From: Pseudomonas sp. Irchel 3E13 | GTDB taxonomy: Bacteria; Pseudomonadota; Gammaproteobacteria; Pseudomonadales; Pseudomonadaceae | Direction of reading: 5' to 3' | Assembly: GCF_900187455.1 (NCBI RefSeq) | Contig: NZ_FYDX01000014.1 | Span: forward strand, 145,474 to 209,473 | Length of the DNA: 64,000 nt | Part shown: piece after piece, positions 24,572 through 31,517 of the stretch | How the letters are laid out: each line of letters starts with the position of its first letter | How positions within the stretch are numbered: the stretch's first letter is position 1 | Notes under the pieces: model-generated | Databases searched by the model: none | What the model saw: only the letters and a program-made list of their open reading frames with translations | Told to the model about the DNA's origin: nothing | Program-made: the position numbers and the translations under genes

Positions 24572-26791
24572 TCAGAAGCTGGTCGTCACCGACGCATAGA
24601 ACGCACGACCCGGCTCGTTGTAGGTGCTGGCACCCGAGCTGGTGCCCGCGCCTTCGCGGTACACGCGCTTGTCGAACAGGTTGTTGATGCCGGCACCGAA
24701 CGACAGGTTCTTGTTCACTTCATAGGTGCCGCCAACGCCCCAGACGTGGTACGGATCGAGGGTCTTCAGTTCGTTCTGCGCGGTGACGTCGACGTCCCGG
24801 GTCGGGTTGAAGCGGCGCGGCTCCTGCTTGCCGTAGTAGGTGCCGGTCAGGCTCAGCGCCAGGGCCTGGGTCACCTGCCAGTCGAGCATGGTGTTGACGG
24901 TGTATTCCGGCACCACCGACAGCGGGTTGCCGTCGCTGTCTTCGTTGGAATCCATGTAGGTGAAGTTGGTGTTCCAGCTCAGGATCTCGCCAGCCTCGCC
25001 CAGCAGCGGCACGCCGACGTTGCCTTCCCAGCCCTTGACCACGGCGTCCTTGGCGTTGTCCCAGCGCAGGATCGCTTCGTTGGCCGAGGTGCGCCCGGCG
25101 AGGTCGTTGGACGAGACGATCTTGTTCTCGTAGTCGTTGCGGAAGTAGGTCAGGCCGGCGCTCCAGCCGTCGCGGGCAAAGCTGATGCCCAGCTCCTTGT
25201 TGATGCTGATTTCCGGGTCGAGGTTGTCGTTGCCCAGCACGTAGCAGCCGTTGGAACTGAGGCTCGGCGCACAGCCGTTGCCGTTGCTGCGGTACAGGTA
25301 ATTGGGGTTGGACTGGTACAGGTTCGGTGCCTTGAAGGCCCGGGCGACGCCGCCCTTGAGGGTGATGTCGTCGGTGAGCTTGTACGAGGTGTTCAGGCTC
25401 GGGCTCCAGTTGGCGCCGAACTGATCGTGGTGGTCCAGGCGCAGGCCCGGTGTCAGGTACCAGTTGGGCGTCAGCTCAATGTTGTCCTCGGCATACACCG
25501 CCATGATGGTGGAATCCATGTCGGTGGCCCGCGCGCCCGCGGCGGAGTTCGGCAGGGTGGTGCCGATGGCGCGGTTCATGGTGCTCGGGTCATCCAGTTC
25601 CTGGTAATTCCACTCGGCGCCGAGGGTCAGGGTCTGCGCCACCAGCACCTGCAGCGGGATGTCCAGTTGGCCCTGGACCAGGTAGCTGTCGTAGGTGCTC
25701 AGGGACTTGTCGTTGCCGCTGATATCGCCATCGACCGAACCGGTCTGGCCTTCCAGCAGGCGGTCGTTGCGGGTCTTCTCGTACTGCGCGAGCACACGCG
25801 ACGTACCGAACTCCCAGTCGCCACGGTGGGTGACGGAGAAGTTCTGCCGGTACAGGGTGTTGGTTTCGCGACCGAGCCACTGGTTGACGGTGCTGCCCGG
25901 GGTCAGCGAATCAGTACCGCCGGTGCCCACGTCGCCGGTGTAGATATTGCCCTGGCGGCTGAAGCCGGTTTCAAAATCGAGGGTCTGCTGGTTGTCCAGC
26001 GCCCAGCTCAGCAGCGCGTTGACGTCCTTGTTGCGCACGCCTTCGCGGCCCGCGGCGAGGGAGGCGCCGGACGCGGTGTCGGTGTGAGCCTGGTTGATGT
26101 CGGCGTCGTCAGCATCGGTCTTGTTCAGGTTGCCGTAGACGCGGAAAGTCAGCGAGTCGGTCAGCGGGCCGGCGAGGCTGAAGGTGGTGCGCTTGGTCAC
26201 GCCTTCGGCATCGTCTTCGGGCAGGTTGGTGAAGGCCGAAATGCTCCCGGTGATTTCCTGGGTCGGACGCTTGGTGATGATGTTGACCACGCCACCCATC
26301 GAGCCGGAACCGTAGCGCGCCGCGGCCGGGCCGCGCAGGACCTCGATGCTCTCGACTTCGTTGGCCGGCACCCAGTTGCTGTCGCCGCGGGTGTCGCGCT
26401 CGCCGGAGCGGGTGTAGCGCACCGAGTTGCGCGAGGTGACCGGCTTGCCGTCAATCAGGATCAGGGTGTTTTCCGGGCCCATGCCGCGCAGGTCGATCTG
26501 CCGGTTGTTGCCACGGGTACCGCTGGCGCTGTTGCCGGTGAGGTTGACGCCGGGCATCTTGCGGACGATCTCGGACAGGTCGTTGACCGGCGGACGCTTC
26601 TTGATGTCTTCCGCGGTAATCAGAGAGACGCCGGGCGCCTGCTTCAGCTCTTCCGCGGCGGTGGCCACCACATGGGTGTCGCTCAGCTCCAGCGCCTCGC
26701 CGGTCTGCGCGTCAGTGGCGGCCAGCAGGGTCGAAGGGGATGCGGCCAACAGGGCCAGGCAGAGGTGATTGAGCTTGAATCGGGGTTGCAT
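24572..26791 (-). CDS. pfeA: Ferric enterobactin-type TonB-dependent receptor
   Basis: An outer-membrane receptor of 739 aa in the FepA/PfeA branch for catecholate siderophores. The signal peptide ends near LLAATDA. The plug has GVSLITAEDIKKRPPVNDL, RGNNRQIDLRGMGPENTLIL and VEVLRGPAAARYGSGSMGG, all close to FepA. The 22-strand barrel ends in FYASVTTSF. There is no STN domain, consistent with control by a two-component system rather than sigma/FecR. The gene order pfeR-pfeS-pfeA is as in P. aeruginosa. Confidence 0.92.
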   Translation of the reverse strand: MQPRFKLNHLCLALLAASPSTLLAATDAQTGEALELSDTHVVATAAEELKQAPGVSLITAEDIKKRPPVNDLSEIVRKMPGVNLTGNSASGTRGNNRQIDLRGMGPENTLILIDGKPVTSRNSVRYTRSGERDTRGDSNWVPANEVESIEVLRGPAAARYGSGSMGGVVNIITKRPTQEITGSISAFTNLPEDDAEGVTKRTTFSLAGPLTDSLTFRVYGNLNKTDADDADINQAHTDTASGASLAAGREGVRNKDVNALLSWALDNQQTLDFETGFSRQGNIYTGDVGTGGTDSLTPGSTVNQWLGRETNTLYRQNFSVTHRGDWEFGTSRVLAQYEKTRNDRLLEGQTGSVDGDISGNDKSLSTYDSYLVQGQLDIPLQVLVAQTLTLGAEWNYQELDDPSTMNRAIGTTLPNSAAGARATDMDSTIMAVYAEDNIELTPNWYLTPGLRLDHHDQFGANWSPSLNTSYKLTDDITLKGGVARAFKAPNLYQSNPNYLYRSNGNGCAPSLSSNGCYVLGNDNLDPEISINKELGISFARDGWSAGLTYFRNDYENKIVSSNDLAGRTSANEAILRWDNAKDAVVKGWEGNVGVPLLGEAGEILSWNTNFTYMDSNEDSDGNPLSVVPEYTVNTMLDWQVTQALALSLTGTYYGKQEPRRFNPTRDVDVTAQNELKTLDPYHVWGVGGTYEVNKNLSFGAGINNLFDKRVYREGAGTSSGASTYNEPGRAFYASVTTSF

Positions 26792-26934
26792 CGACGACGC
26801 TCCTTTCGCAATGAGGGCCTGCAGAAAAGGAGCGAGAGGAATGGAAAAACGATGACATCCGACTCACCCCAGGTCTGCCCGGGACGAGCGCGAATGCTAT
26901 AGATTCGTAAATGAGAGTAAATCTTTTTTACATT

Positions 26935-28272
26935 TCATACACTTCTCAGCCTGAGGTTGACGCGCAGCCCTGGCGTGCGGTTCTGCGCCCAGACCTCACC
27001 GCCCTGCAACTGCACCACACTGCGCGCGATCGACAGGCCCAAGCCAAAACCATCGCCGCCCGGTCGCGCGGCGTTGAGCCGGGTGAACGGCTGGAAAATG
27101 CTTTCCAGCTTGGCCGGCGCCACGCCCGGGCCCTGGTCTTCGATCCACAGGTGCCAGTCATCGCCATCGCGGTCGCCCCCCAGGCGCACGATCCCGCCTG
27201 GCGGCGAGTGGCGCACGGCGTTGCGCAGGATGTTTTCCAGCGCCTGGGCCAGGCTGTTGAGGTTGCCGAGCACGGTACAGCCCGCGGGCAAATCGTTGTG
27301 CAACTGCTCGGCGGGCCAGCCGCTTTCGTAGCAGACGTCCTCGCACAGCACCTCCCACAAGCGCCCGATATCCACCGGTTCCAGCGGCAGCAGCGGGCGT
27401 TCGGTGTCGAGCCAGACCAGCTCCAGGGTGTCGTTGATCAGCCGCTCCATGCTTTGCACTTCCCGCTCAAGACGCTGACGCAGCGCGGCGGTGTCCTGCT
27501 CGCGCTCGCCGGTGACGCGCAGGCGGCTCAAGGGTGTGCGCAGTTCGTGGGACAGGTCGCGGAGCAACTGGCGCTGGAAGCCGACGGTGGTTTCCAGGCG
27601 CCCGGCCATGTGGTCGAACGCACGCGCCAGCTCGCCCAATTCATCACGCCGGCGGGTCAGTTGCGCGCCGACCCGGGCCGAGAGATTACCGGCACTCAGG
27701 GCGTTGGCCTGGCGTCGCAGAATCACCATCGGCGCGATCACCGTGCGGTACAGCAACACGCCCAGACCCAGCGCCAGGCACGCCGGCAGCAGCCGCTCCA
27801 GCAACAGTCGCCACAGGTGGTTGTACTTGCGCGGGTCCAGCCGCGGCGGCAGGTCCATCACCAGCCGGGCTTCGCTGTCGCTGAACGGGATGTAGAAGGT
27901 CGGCGTGCCACCGGGCCGGCCCACCGACCAGTCCAGCGGCCGCATGAAGTTGAGTTTCTTGCGCTCGCGCCCGCGCAACGGGCGCGATGACAGCGACAGG
28001 TCATGCTGCCCGACCACCGCCGCCCAGACGCCTTCTCGCGCCTTCAACGAAGCCAGAAACCCATCGACCCCGGGCGTGCCGTTTTCGGTCCAGGCGCTCT
28101 CCGCCTCGCGGGCGTAGTCCGCGAGAATCTGCAGGGTCGGCTCGGGCAACTTGGCGGTCGTCATCTCGATGCGCTGACTGACATCCACGTGCAGGCTGAT
28201 GATCAGCAGGCTCAGCAGGGCAATGCCGCCGACCAGTTTCCAGAACAGCGAATGGCGGTCGGGCAGCGTCAT
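26935..28272 (-). CDS. pfeS: Sensor histidine kinase, PfeS-like
   Basis: A 445-aa inner-membrane kinase. An N-terminal helix is followed by a periplasmic sensor of about 150 residues, a second helix (LLPACLALGLGVLLYRTV), HAMP, the H-box DLSHELRTPLSRLRV, the N-box ENILRNAVRHSP and G-boxes (DQGPGVAP, GLGLSIA). It should respond to ferric enterobactin in the periplasm and phosphorylate PfeR. Its ATG overlaps the pfeR stop (ATGA). Confidence 0.9.
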   Translation of the reverse strand: MTLPDRHSLFWKLVGGIALLSLLIISLHVDVSQRIEMTTAKLPEPTLQILADYAREAESAWTENGTPGVDGFLASLKAREGVWAAVVGQHDLSLSSRPLRGRERKKLNFMRPLDWSVGRPGGTPTFYIPFSDSEARLVMDLPPRLDPRKYNHLWRLLLERLLPACLALGLGVLLYRTVIAPMVILRRQANALSAGNLSARVGAQLTRRRDELGELARAFDHMAGRLETTVGFQRQLLRDLSHELRTPLSRLRVTGEREQDTAALRQRLEREVQSMERLINDTLELVWLDTERPLLPLEPVDIGRLWEVLCEDVCYESGWPAEQLHNDLPAGCTVLGNLNSLAQALENILRNAVRHSPPGGIVRLGGDRDGDDWHLWIEDQGPGVAPAKLESIFQPFTRLNAARPGGDGFGLGLSIARSVVQLQGGEVWAQNRTPGLRVNLRLRSV

Positions 28273-28994
28273 GGCGTCACGCGCTTGAGCACATAACCGG
28301 CGCCACGCACCGTCTCCACCCGGCCGGCGCTGTAGCCGATGGACTGCAATTTGCGGCGGATATGGCTGACGTGCATGTCGAGGCTGCGATCGTGGATCGA
28401 ATAGGCCCGGTGCAGCGCCTGCTGGTAAAGGAAGGTCTTGCTCAGCACCTCGTTGGGCGAGTGCAGCAAGGTTTCGAGGATGCGGTATTCGGTGCTGGTG
28501 AGATCCGCCCAGACACCGTTGTTGCAGACATCGCTGCGCAGCGGATCGAAGGTCAGGTCAAGCGCCTGGCCCAACGCCTCATGGCCGCTGTGGTCCGCAC
28601 GCTCGTAGGCCACGCGACGCAGGATCGCGTCGATGCGCACATCCATCTCGCCCATGCTGAACGGCTTGGGCAGGTAGTCGTCGGCGCCCTGGCTGAAGCC
28701 GACGATACGGTCCTGCTCGGCCCCCAGCGCCGACATCAGGATCACCGGCACGCGCTGGCGGCGGCGCAATTCGGCGAGCATCTCCAGGCCATTGCTGTCG
28801 GGCAGCAGGATATCCAGTAGCACCAGGTCATAGGCGCCGTCGCGCACCAGCTCGACCACGTCGCTGGCGTCATGCCGCACCGTCACGGCAAACCCGCGCT
28901 GGCCCAGGTGGCTGTCGATATGGGCGGACAACACCGGGTCGTCCTCGATGGCGAGGATACGGATCGGAGCGCGTGGGGAAGCAGCGGCCTGCAT
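28269..28994 (-). CDS. pfeR: Response regulator, PfeR-like
   Basis: A 241-aa OmpR-class regulator: receiver with acidic pocket AIEDD, phospho-acceptor Asp in DLVLLDILLPDSNGLEM and Lys in YLPKPFS, then a C-terminal winged helix (RRKLQSIGYSAGRVETVRGAGYVL). Start: the ATG at 28994 with AAGG upstream; a TTG five codons earlier is possible. It activates pfeA together with release of Fur repression. Confidence 0.9.
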   Translation of the reverse strand: MQAAASPRAPIRILAIEDDPVLSAHIDSHLGQRGFAVTVRHDASDVVELVRDGAYDLVLLDILLPDSNGLEMLAELRRRQRVPVILMSALGAEQDRIVGFSQGADDYLPKPFSMGEMDVRIDAILRRVAYERADHSGHEALGQALDLTFDPLRSDVCNNGVWADLTSTEYRILETLLHSPNEVLSKTFLYQQALHRAYSIHDRSLDMHVSHIRRKLQSIGYSAGRVETVRGAGYVLKRVTP

Positions 28995-29006
28995 GGGGGT
29001 ACCTTG

Positions 29007-29026
29007 CAAATGAGAATGTTTCTTTG
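29007..29026. promoter_or_regulatory. Candidate Fur site upstream of pfeR
   Basis: CAAATGAGAATGTTTCTTTG resembles the pseudomonad Fur form AATGAGAATNATTCTCATT on its left side and lies just upstream of pfeR. The right half is weak. Confidence 0.4.
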
Positions 29027-29190
29027 TCGCGTATTCTGACTAAAGATGCGGAAGATGCCCACAGGCGGATGTCTATTTTTTATCCATGCCCCGCATTAAC
29101 CATCAAAAAATCCCTATCACCTTTTAGGAAACGTCTGATGTCTTTCCGCTAACCAAACCTCCAGGGTTGCAGGCTCCCAACCGACAGGCA

Positions 29191-29221
29191 CCGCTGTTTT
29201 TTCATTCAGAAAAACAAGCGG
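29191..29221 (+). other. Imperfect hairpin and GGA motif in the island leader
   Basis: CCGCTGTTTTTTC and GAAAAACAAGCGG form an imperfect stem a few bases before the ribosome site AAGGAGC of the first PAAR gene. CAAGGA at the ribosome site matches the CANGGA pattern bound by RsmA/CsrA, which represses type VI genes in pseudomonads. Suggestive only. Confidence 0.25.
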
Positions 29222-29243
29222 ACCCTCTGCAAGGAGCAGCACC

Positions 29244-29581
29244 GTGGACAGCACCACTCATCGCTTTACCACCGCCTGGCCTGCGAAGGTAGCCACACCC
29301 GCAAGGGCGGGGTCATTCGCAAGACAACCAGCGAAATGCGGATCACATTGCACAACGGCCTGGAGGTCGGCGTTGCCCAGGCTGGAGATGTCGCCGAATA
29401 CTCGGACGGCAGCAGCGCAGCAATCCTGCCCCACAGCCTCGAGGAAGGAAGCCACATCGCCGTGGTCGGCAGCCGCCTCGCCAACGGCGACGAAATCATC
29501 GACACCCTGCAGGACCAGGTCTTTCTCATCTCGAGAAAGGGCCTGCTCTCCTCCGATGGCGTGTATGTGACGGAGGACTGA
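29244..29581 (+). pseudogene. PAAR-like protein gene, apparent one-base deletion
   Basis: A GTG with AAGGAG 8 bases upstream begins VDSTTHRF, but the family-like sequence (YHRLACEGSHTRKGGVIRK, then LEVGVAQAGDVAEYSDGS, then HIAVVGSRLANGDEI) lies in another frame and has no start before an internal ATG at 29336. Adding one T to the TTT at 29265-29267 joins the two frames as THRFYHRLACEG and gives a 112-aa protein. It is therefore a frameshifted gene, a sequencing error in a homopolymer, or an internal-start fragment (81 aa). PAAR-type proteins cap the type VI spike and carry effectors. Confidence 0.6.
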
Positions 29582-29584
29582 GCC

Positions 29585-29821
29585 ATGGCCCGCGTACTGG
29601 TAAACGGCCTGGGGCACGGCCTTCATGGCGACAAGACCACAACGGGCGCCATCTGCCTCGGCAGCCTGCCCTACTCCACCCAGGGTGGCCGAGGCGTACT
29701 GCGCCTCGGCGACAGAACCACCGAATGCCCCAAATGCGGCAAGGTGGGCACCCTCGTTGAAACCGCGCCGACCATCCTCTGCAACGGAAGCGGCGGAGGA
29801 GGTTGCCGTGGCGTTGGCTGA
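29585..29821 (+). CDS. PAAR-domain protein, short
   Basis: A 78-aa protein starting 3 bases after the previous stop, with GGAGG 8 bases upstream. It has the PAAR-family pattern TTTGAICLGSLPYSTQGGRG, then RLGDRTTECPKCGKVGT, where the CPKC pair is common. The usual C-terminal zinc-binding part (Cys-Gly-Cys, then NRVIA) is missing; the protein ends in a Gly run (GSGGGG) that is encoded by the ribosome site of the next gene. It may be truncated. It would tip the VgrG spike. Confidence 0.6.
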   Translation: MARVLVNGLGHGLHGDKTTTGAICLGSLPYSTQGGRGVLRLGDRTTECPKCGKVGTLVETAPTILCNGSGGGGCRGVG

Positions 29822-30602
29822 TTTGACGCCAGCGGACGCGGATTTCATGAGGGAACATCAGTCCCAAATCGCGGCGATTCTTGGAAGTGCTTCAACCTGG
29901 ACCGGTGTTACTGCTGCCGGCATGGAAAAACATATGGGCGAAATCACCCGTACATTGCAGAAACTCGAGGCGCTGTATGTCGATACGTATCGCAGCTATG
30001 GCCGTCTCAACGTACCGGAATTTTTCAGCAAGCGAAAAGTTATTCTTGATGAGCTCAACGTCAAGTTGCTCAACGCCTCAAAAATTCGCAGCCTTCTCTC
30101 GTTGGGCAACCACCCAAAACTACAAAAATCCTTGCGTATTTCAAGCAAGAGCCTTGTGCATCACTGGAGGAAGGCAGGCGGCCCCGGGAAAATTCCAGGA
30201 TATTCTAAGCACATAAATATCATTAGCAAGGCAACCACGTATATGAAGCACGGTGGATATCTGGCTATTGGTATAGGAGGAATCTCATCGGCCCTCTTAA
30301 TCAAAGAGGCATGCGACATCGGCTCGACAGAAACTTGTAAAAAAGCCGAAATAACGGAAACATTAAAATTCACAGGAATGGCTCTAGGCGGCTATTACGC
30401 AGCAAAAACCGCGATGAAAGAAAGCGCTTTTATCTGCTACAAACTGGCGCCAAACCCTAGAAAACATGTGGCTTGTACTGTAGCCGTTGTCGCTACGTCT
30501 TCTTATTTCGGCGCCGAATTCGGAACGGTTGTCGGACAAGTAACTGGAGAAATCGTCATAGAGGTGGAAGAGGCCGTTCGCGACCACTTCCTATACGACT
30601 GA
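29808..30602 (+). CDS. Probable membrane-active type VI effector, GTG start
   Basis: A 264-aa protein that overlaps the PAAR gene by 14 bases. Start: GTG after GGAGGAGG. The N-terminal ~90 residues are helical. Residues about 125-145 (VHHWRKAGGPGKIPGYSKH) and the Gly-rich hydrophobic segments HGGYLAIGIGGISSALL and FTGMALGGYYAAKTAM resemble the C-terminal part of pseudomonad PAAR-fused, glycine-zipper toxins as I remember them. A third hydrophobic stretch (TVAVVATSSYFGAEFGTVVG) precedes an acidic tail. Insertion into the inner membrane of a target cell is inferred. AT-rich compared with flanking genes. Confidence 0.55.
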   Translation: MALADLTPADADFMREHQSQIAAILGSASTWTGVTAAGMEKHMGEITRTLQKLEALYVDTYRSYGRLNVPEFFSKRKVILDELNVKLLNASKIRSLLSLGNHPKLQKSLRISSKSLVHHWRKAGGPGKIPGYSKHINIISKATTYMKHGGYLAIGIGGISSALLIKEACDIGSTETCKKAEITETLKFTGMALGGYYAAKTAMKESAFICYKLAPNPRKHVACTVAVVATSSYFGAEFGTVVGQVTGEIVIEVEEAVRDHFLYD

Positions 30603-30603
30603 C

Positions 30604-31008
30604 ATGGGAATTTGGACCGCATTAACATTTTCGATAATAATTTTTGGCATCCCCGTCACGTTCGTCATCGCACTTTCTCATCGGATCTACATCACGAGAA
30701 AGTACCTCAACGAAATGATGGCATCCATCAAGTGTAGCCCTGACTTATCCATGACCATGGATCTCTACGTATCACAAGGGCTTTCGAGACGGATACTTAT
30801 CCCAAGCCTTTTGCATGGAGCAGTCTTTCAGGCCAGATTTATTTCGATCGGACTTATTTCTCGCTGTGATGCCGAGCACTTCCCAAAACACTTAAAAAAC
30901 ATACTAGCAAGGGATAACACTCTCCAGAAAATTGGACTCGCCTGGTTTTTACTGGCTTTCTTTATATTTATAGCCAGAAAATACATAAAGCAACTTGCCA
31001 CACTCTAA
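30604..31008 (+). CDS. Two-span membrane protein, probable immunity (DUF6216-like)
   Basis: A 134-aa protein beginning one base after the effector stop, so probably translationally coupled. It has an N-terminal helix (FSIIIFGIPVTFVIALS), a cytoplasmic or periplasmic loop containing DAEHFPKHLKNILARD, and a C-terminal helix (IGLAWFLLAFFIFIARKYI). The loop resembles DUF6216 proteins, which I recall being encoded next to PAAR toxins; this was not checked. Very AT-rich. An inner-membrane immunity protein against a membrane-active effector fits. Confidence 0.5.
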   Translation: MGIWTALTFSIIIFGIPVTFVIALSHRIYITRKYLNEMMASIKCSPDLSMTMDLYVSQGLSRRILIPSLLHGAVFQARFISIGLISRCDAEHFPKHLKNILARDNTLQKIGLAWFLLAFFIFIARKYIKQLATL

Positions 31009-31040
31009 ACCGTCTTAAATTTAGGATCTATAAACACACC

Positions 31041-31439
31041 ATGATTGACATGACGATGTGGTCAAAAGGTATGTGGCTTTGCATTATTGGCATCGGCTTT
31101 ATTACGCTTTATGCAGTTATCAATATAGACAAAAAAATCGAAGAAATGCACCACAGGGAAATTTTCAAGGCGATGCCCAATAGCAGCTACGTAGTGTTAT
31201 CCGAGCATCTTATAACGCATGGAGACAAACACGAGAAAAACAACGCGAAAACCCTTTTGAATCACATTATTCTCCACCCGCACCTCTACACACTTGATGA
31301 TCGGGTATGCGAAGACGACATCAAGAACATTCCACCCCACATAGAAAAATGGAGCAAAACCTCAAGACTAATGATCATATTCCCCCTGATATGGATACTG
31401 GCTTTCACTATTCTCATGAAGCTGATTGGTAATTACTGA
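31041..31439 (+). CDS. Two-span membrane protein, second probable immunity
   Basis: A 132-aa protein 32 bases after the first. It has the same topology: an N-terminal helix (GMWLCIIGIGFITLYAVI), about 80 hydrophilic residues (HREIFKAMPNSSYVVLSEHL; LDDRVCEDDIKNIPPHIEKW) and a C-terminal helix (LMIIFPLIWILAFTILM). No sequence similarity to its neighbour is obvious apart from topology. It could be a second or orphan immunity protein kept from an earlier effector. Start ATG 31041 or 31050; ribosome site poor. AT-rich. Confidence 0.5.
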   Translation: MIDMTMWSKGMWLCIIGIGFITLYAVINIDKKIEEMHHREIFKAMPNSSYVVLSEHLITHGDKHEKNNAKTLLNHIILHPHLYTLDDRVCEDDIKNIPPHIEKWSKTSRLMIIFPLIWILAFTILMKLIGNY

Positions 31440-31517
31440 ATTTCAAAAGGATCATTGTGAGCACATGCCCCTTCCATAGCGGTGCCCCTCACCTAATGAT
31501 AGGGCACCTTGTATCCC

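Noticed and set aside
29244..31439. Full type VI secretion cluster or prophage
   Set aside because: No tss, vgrG, integrase or phage structural genes are present; only a small orphan module.
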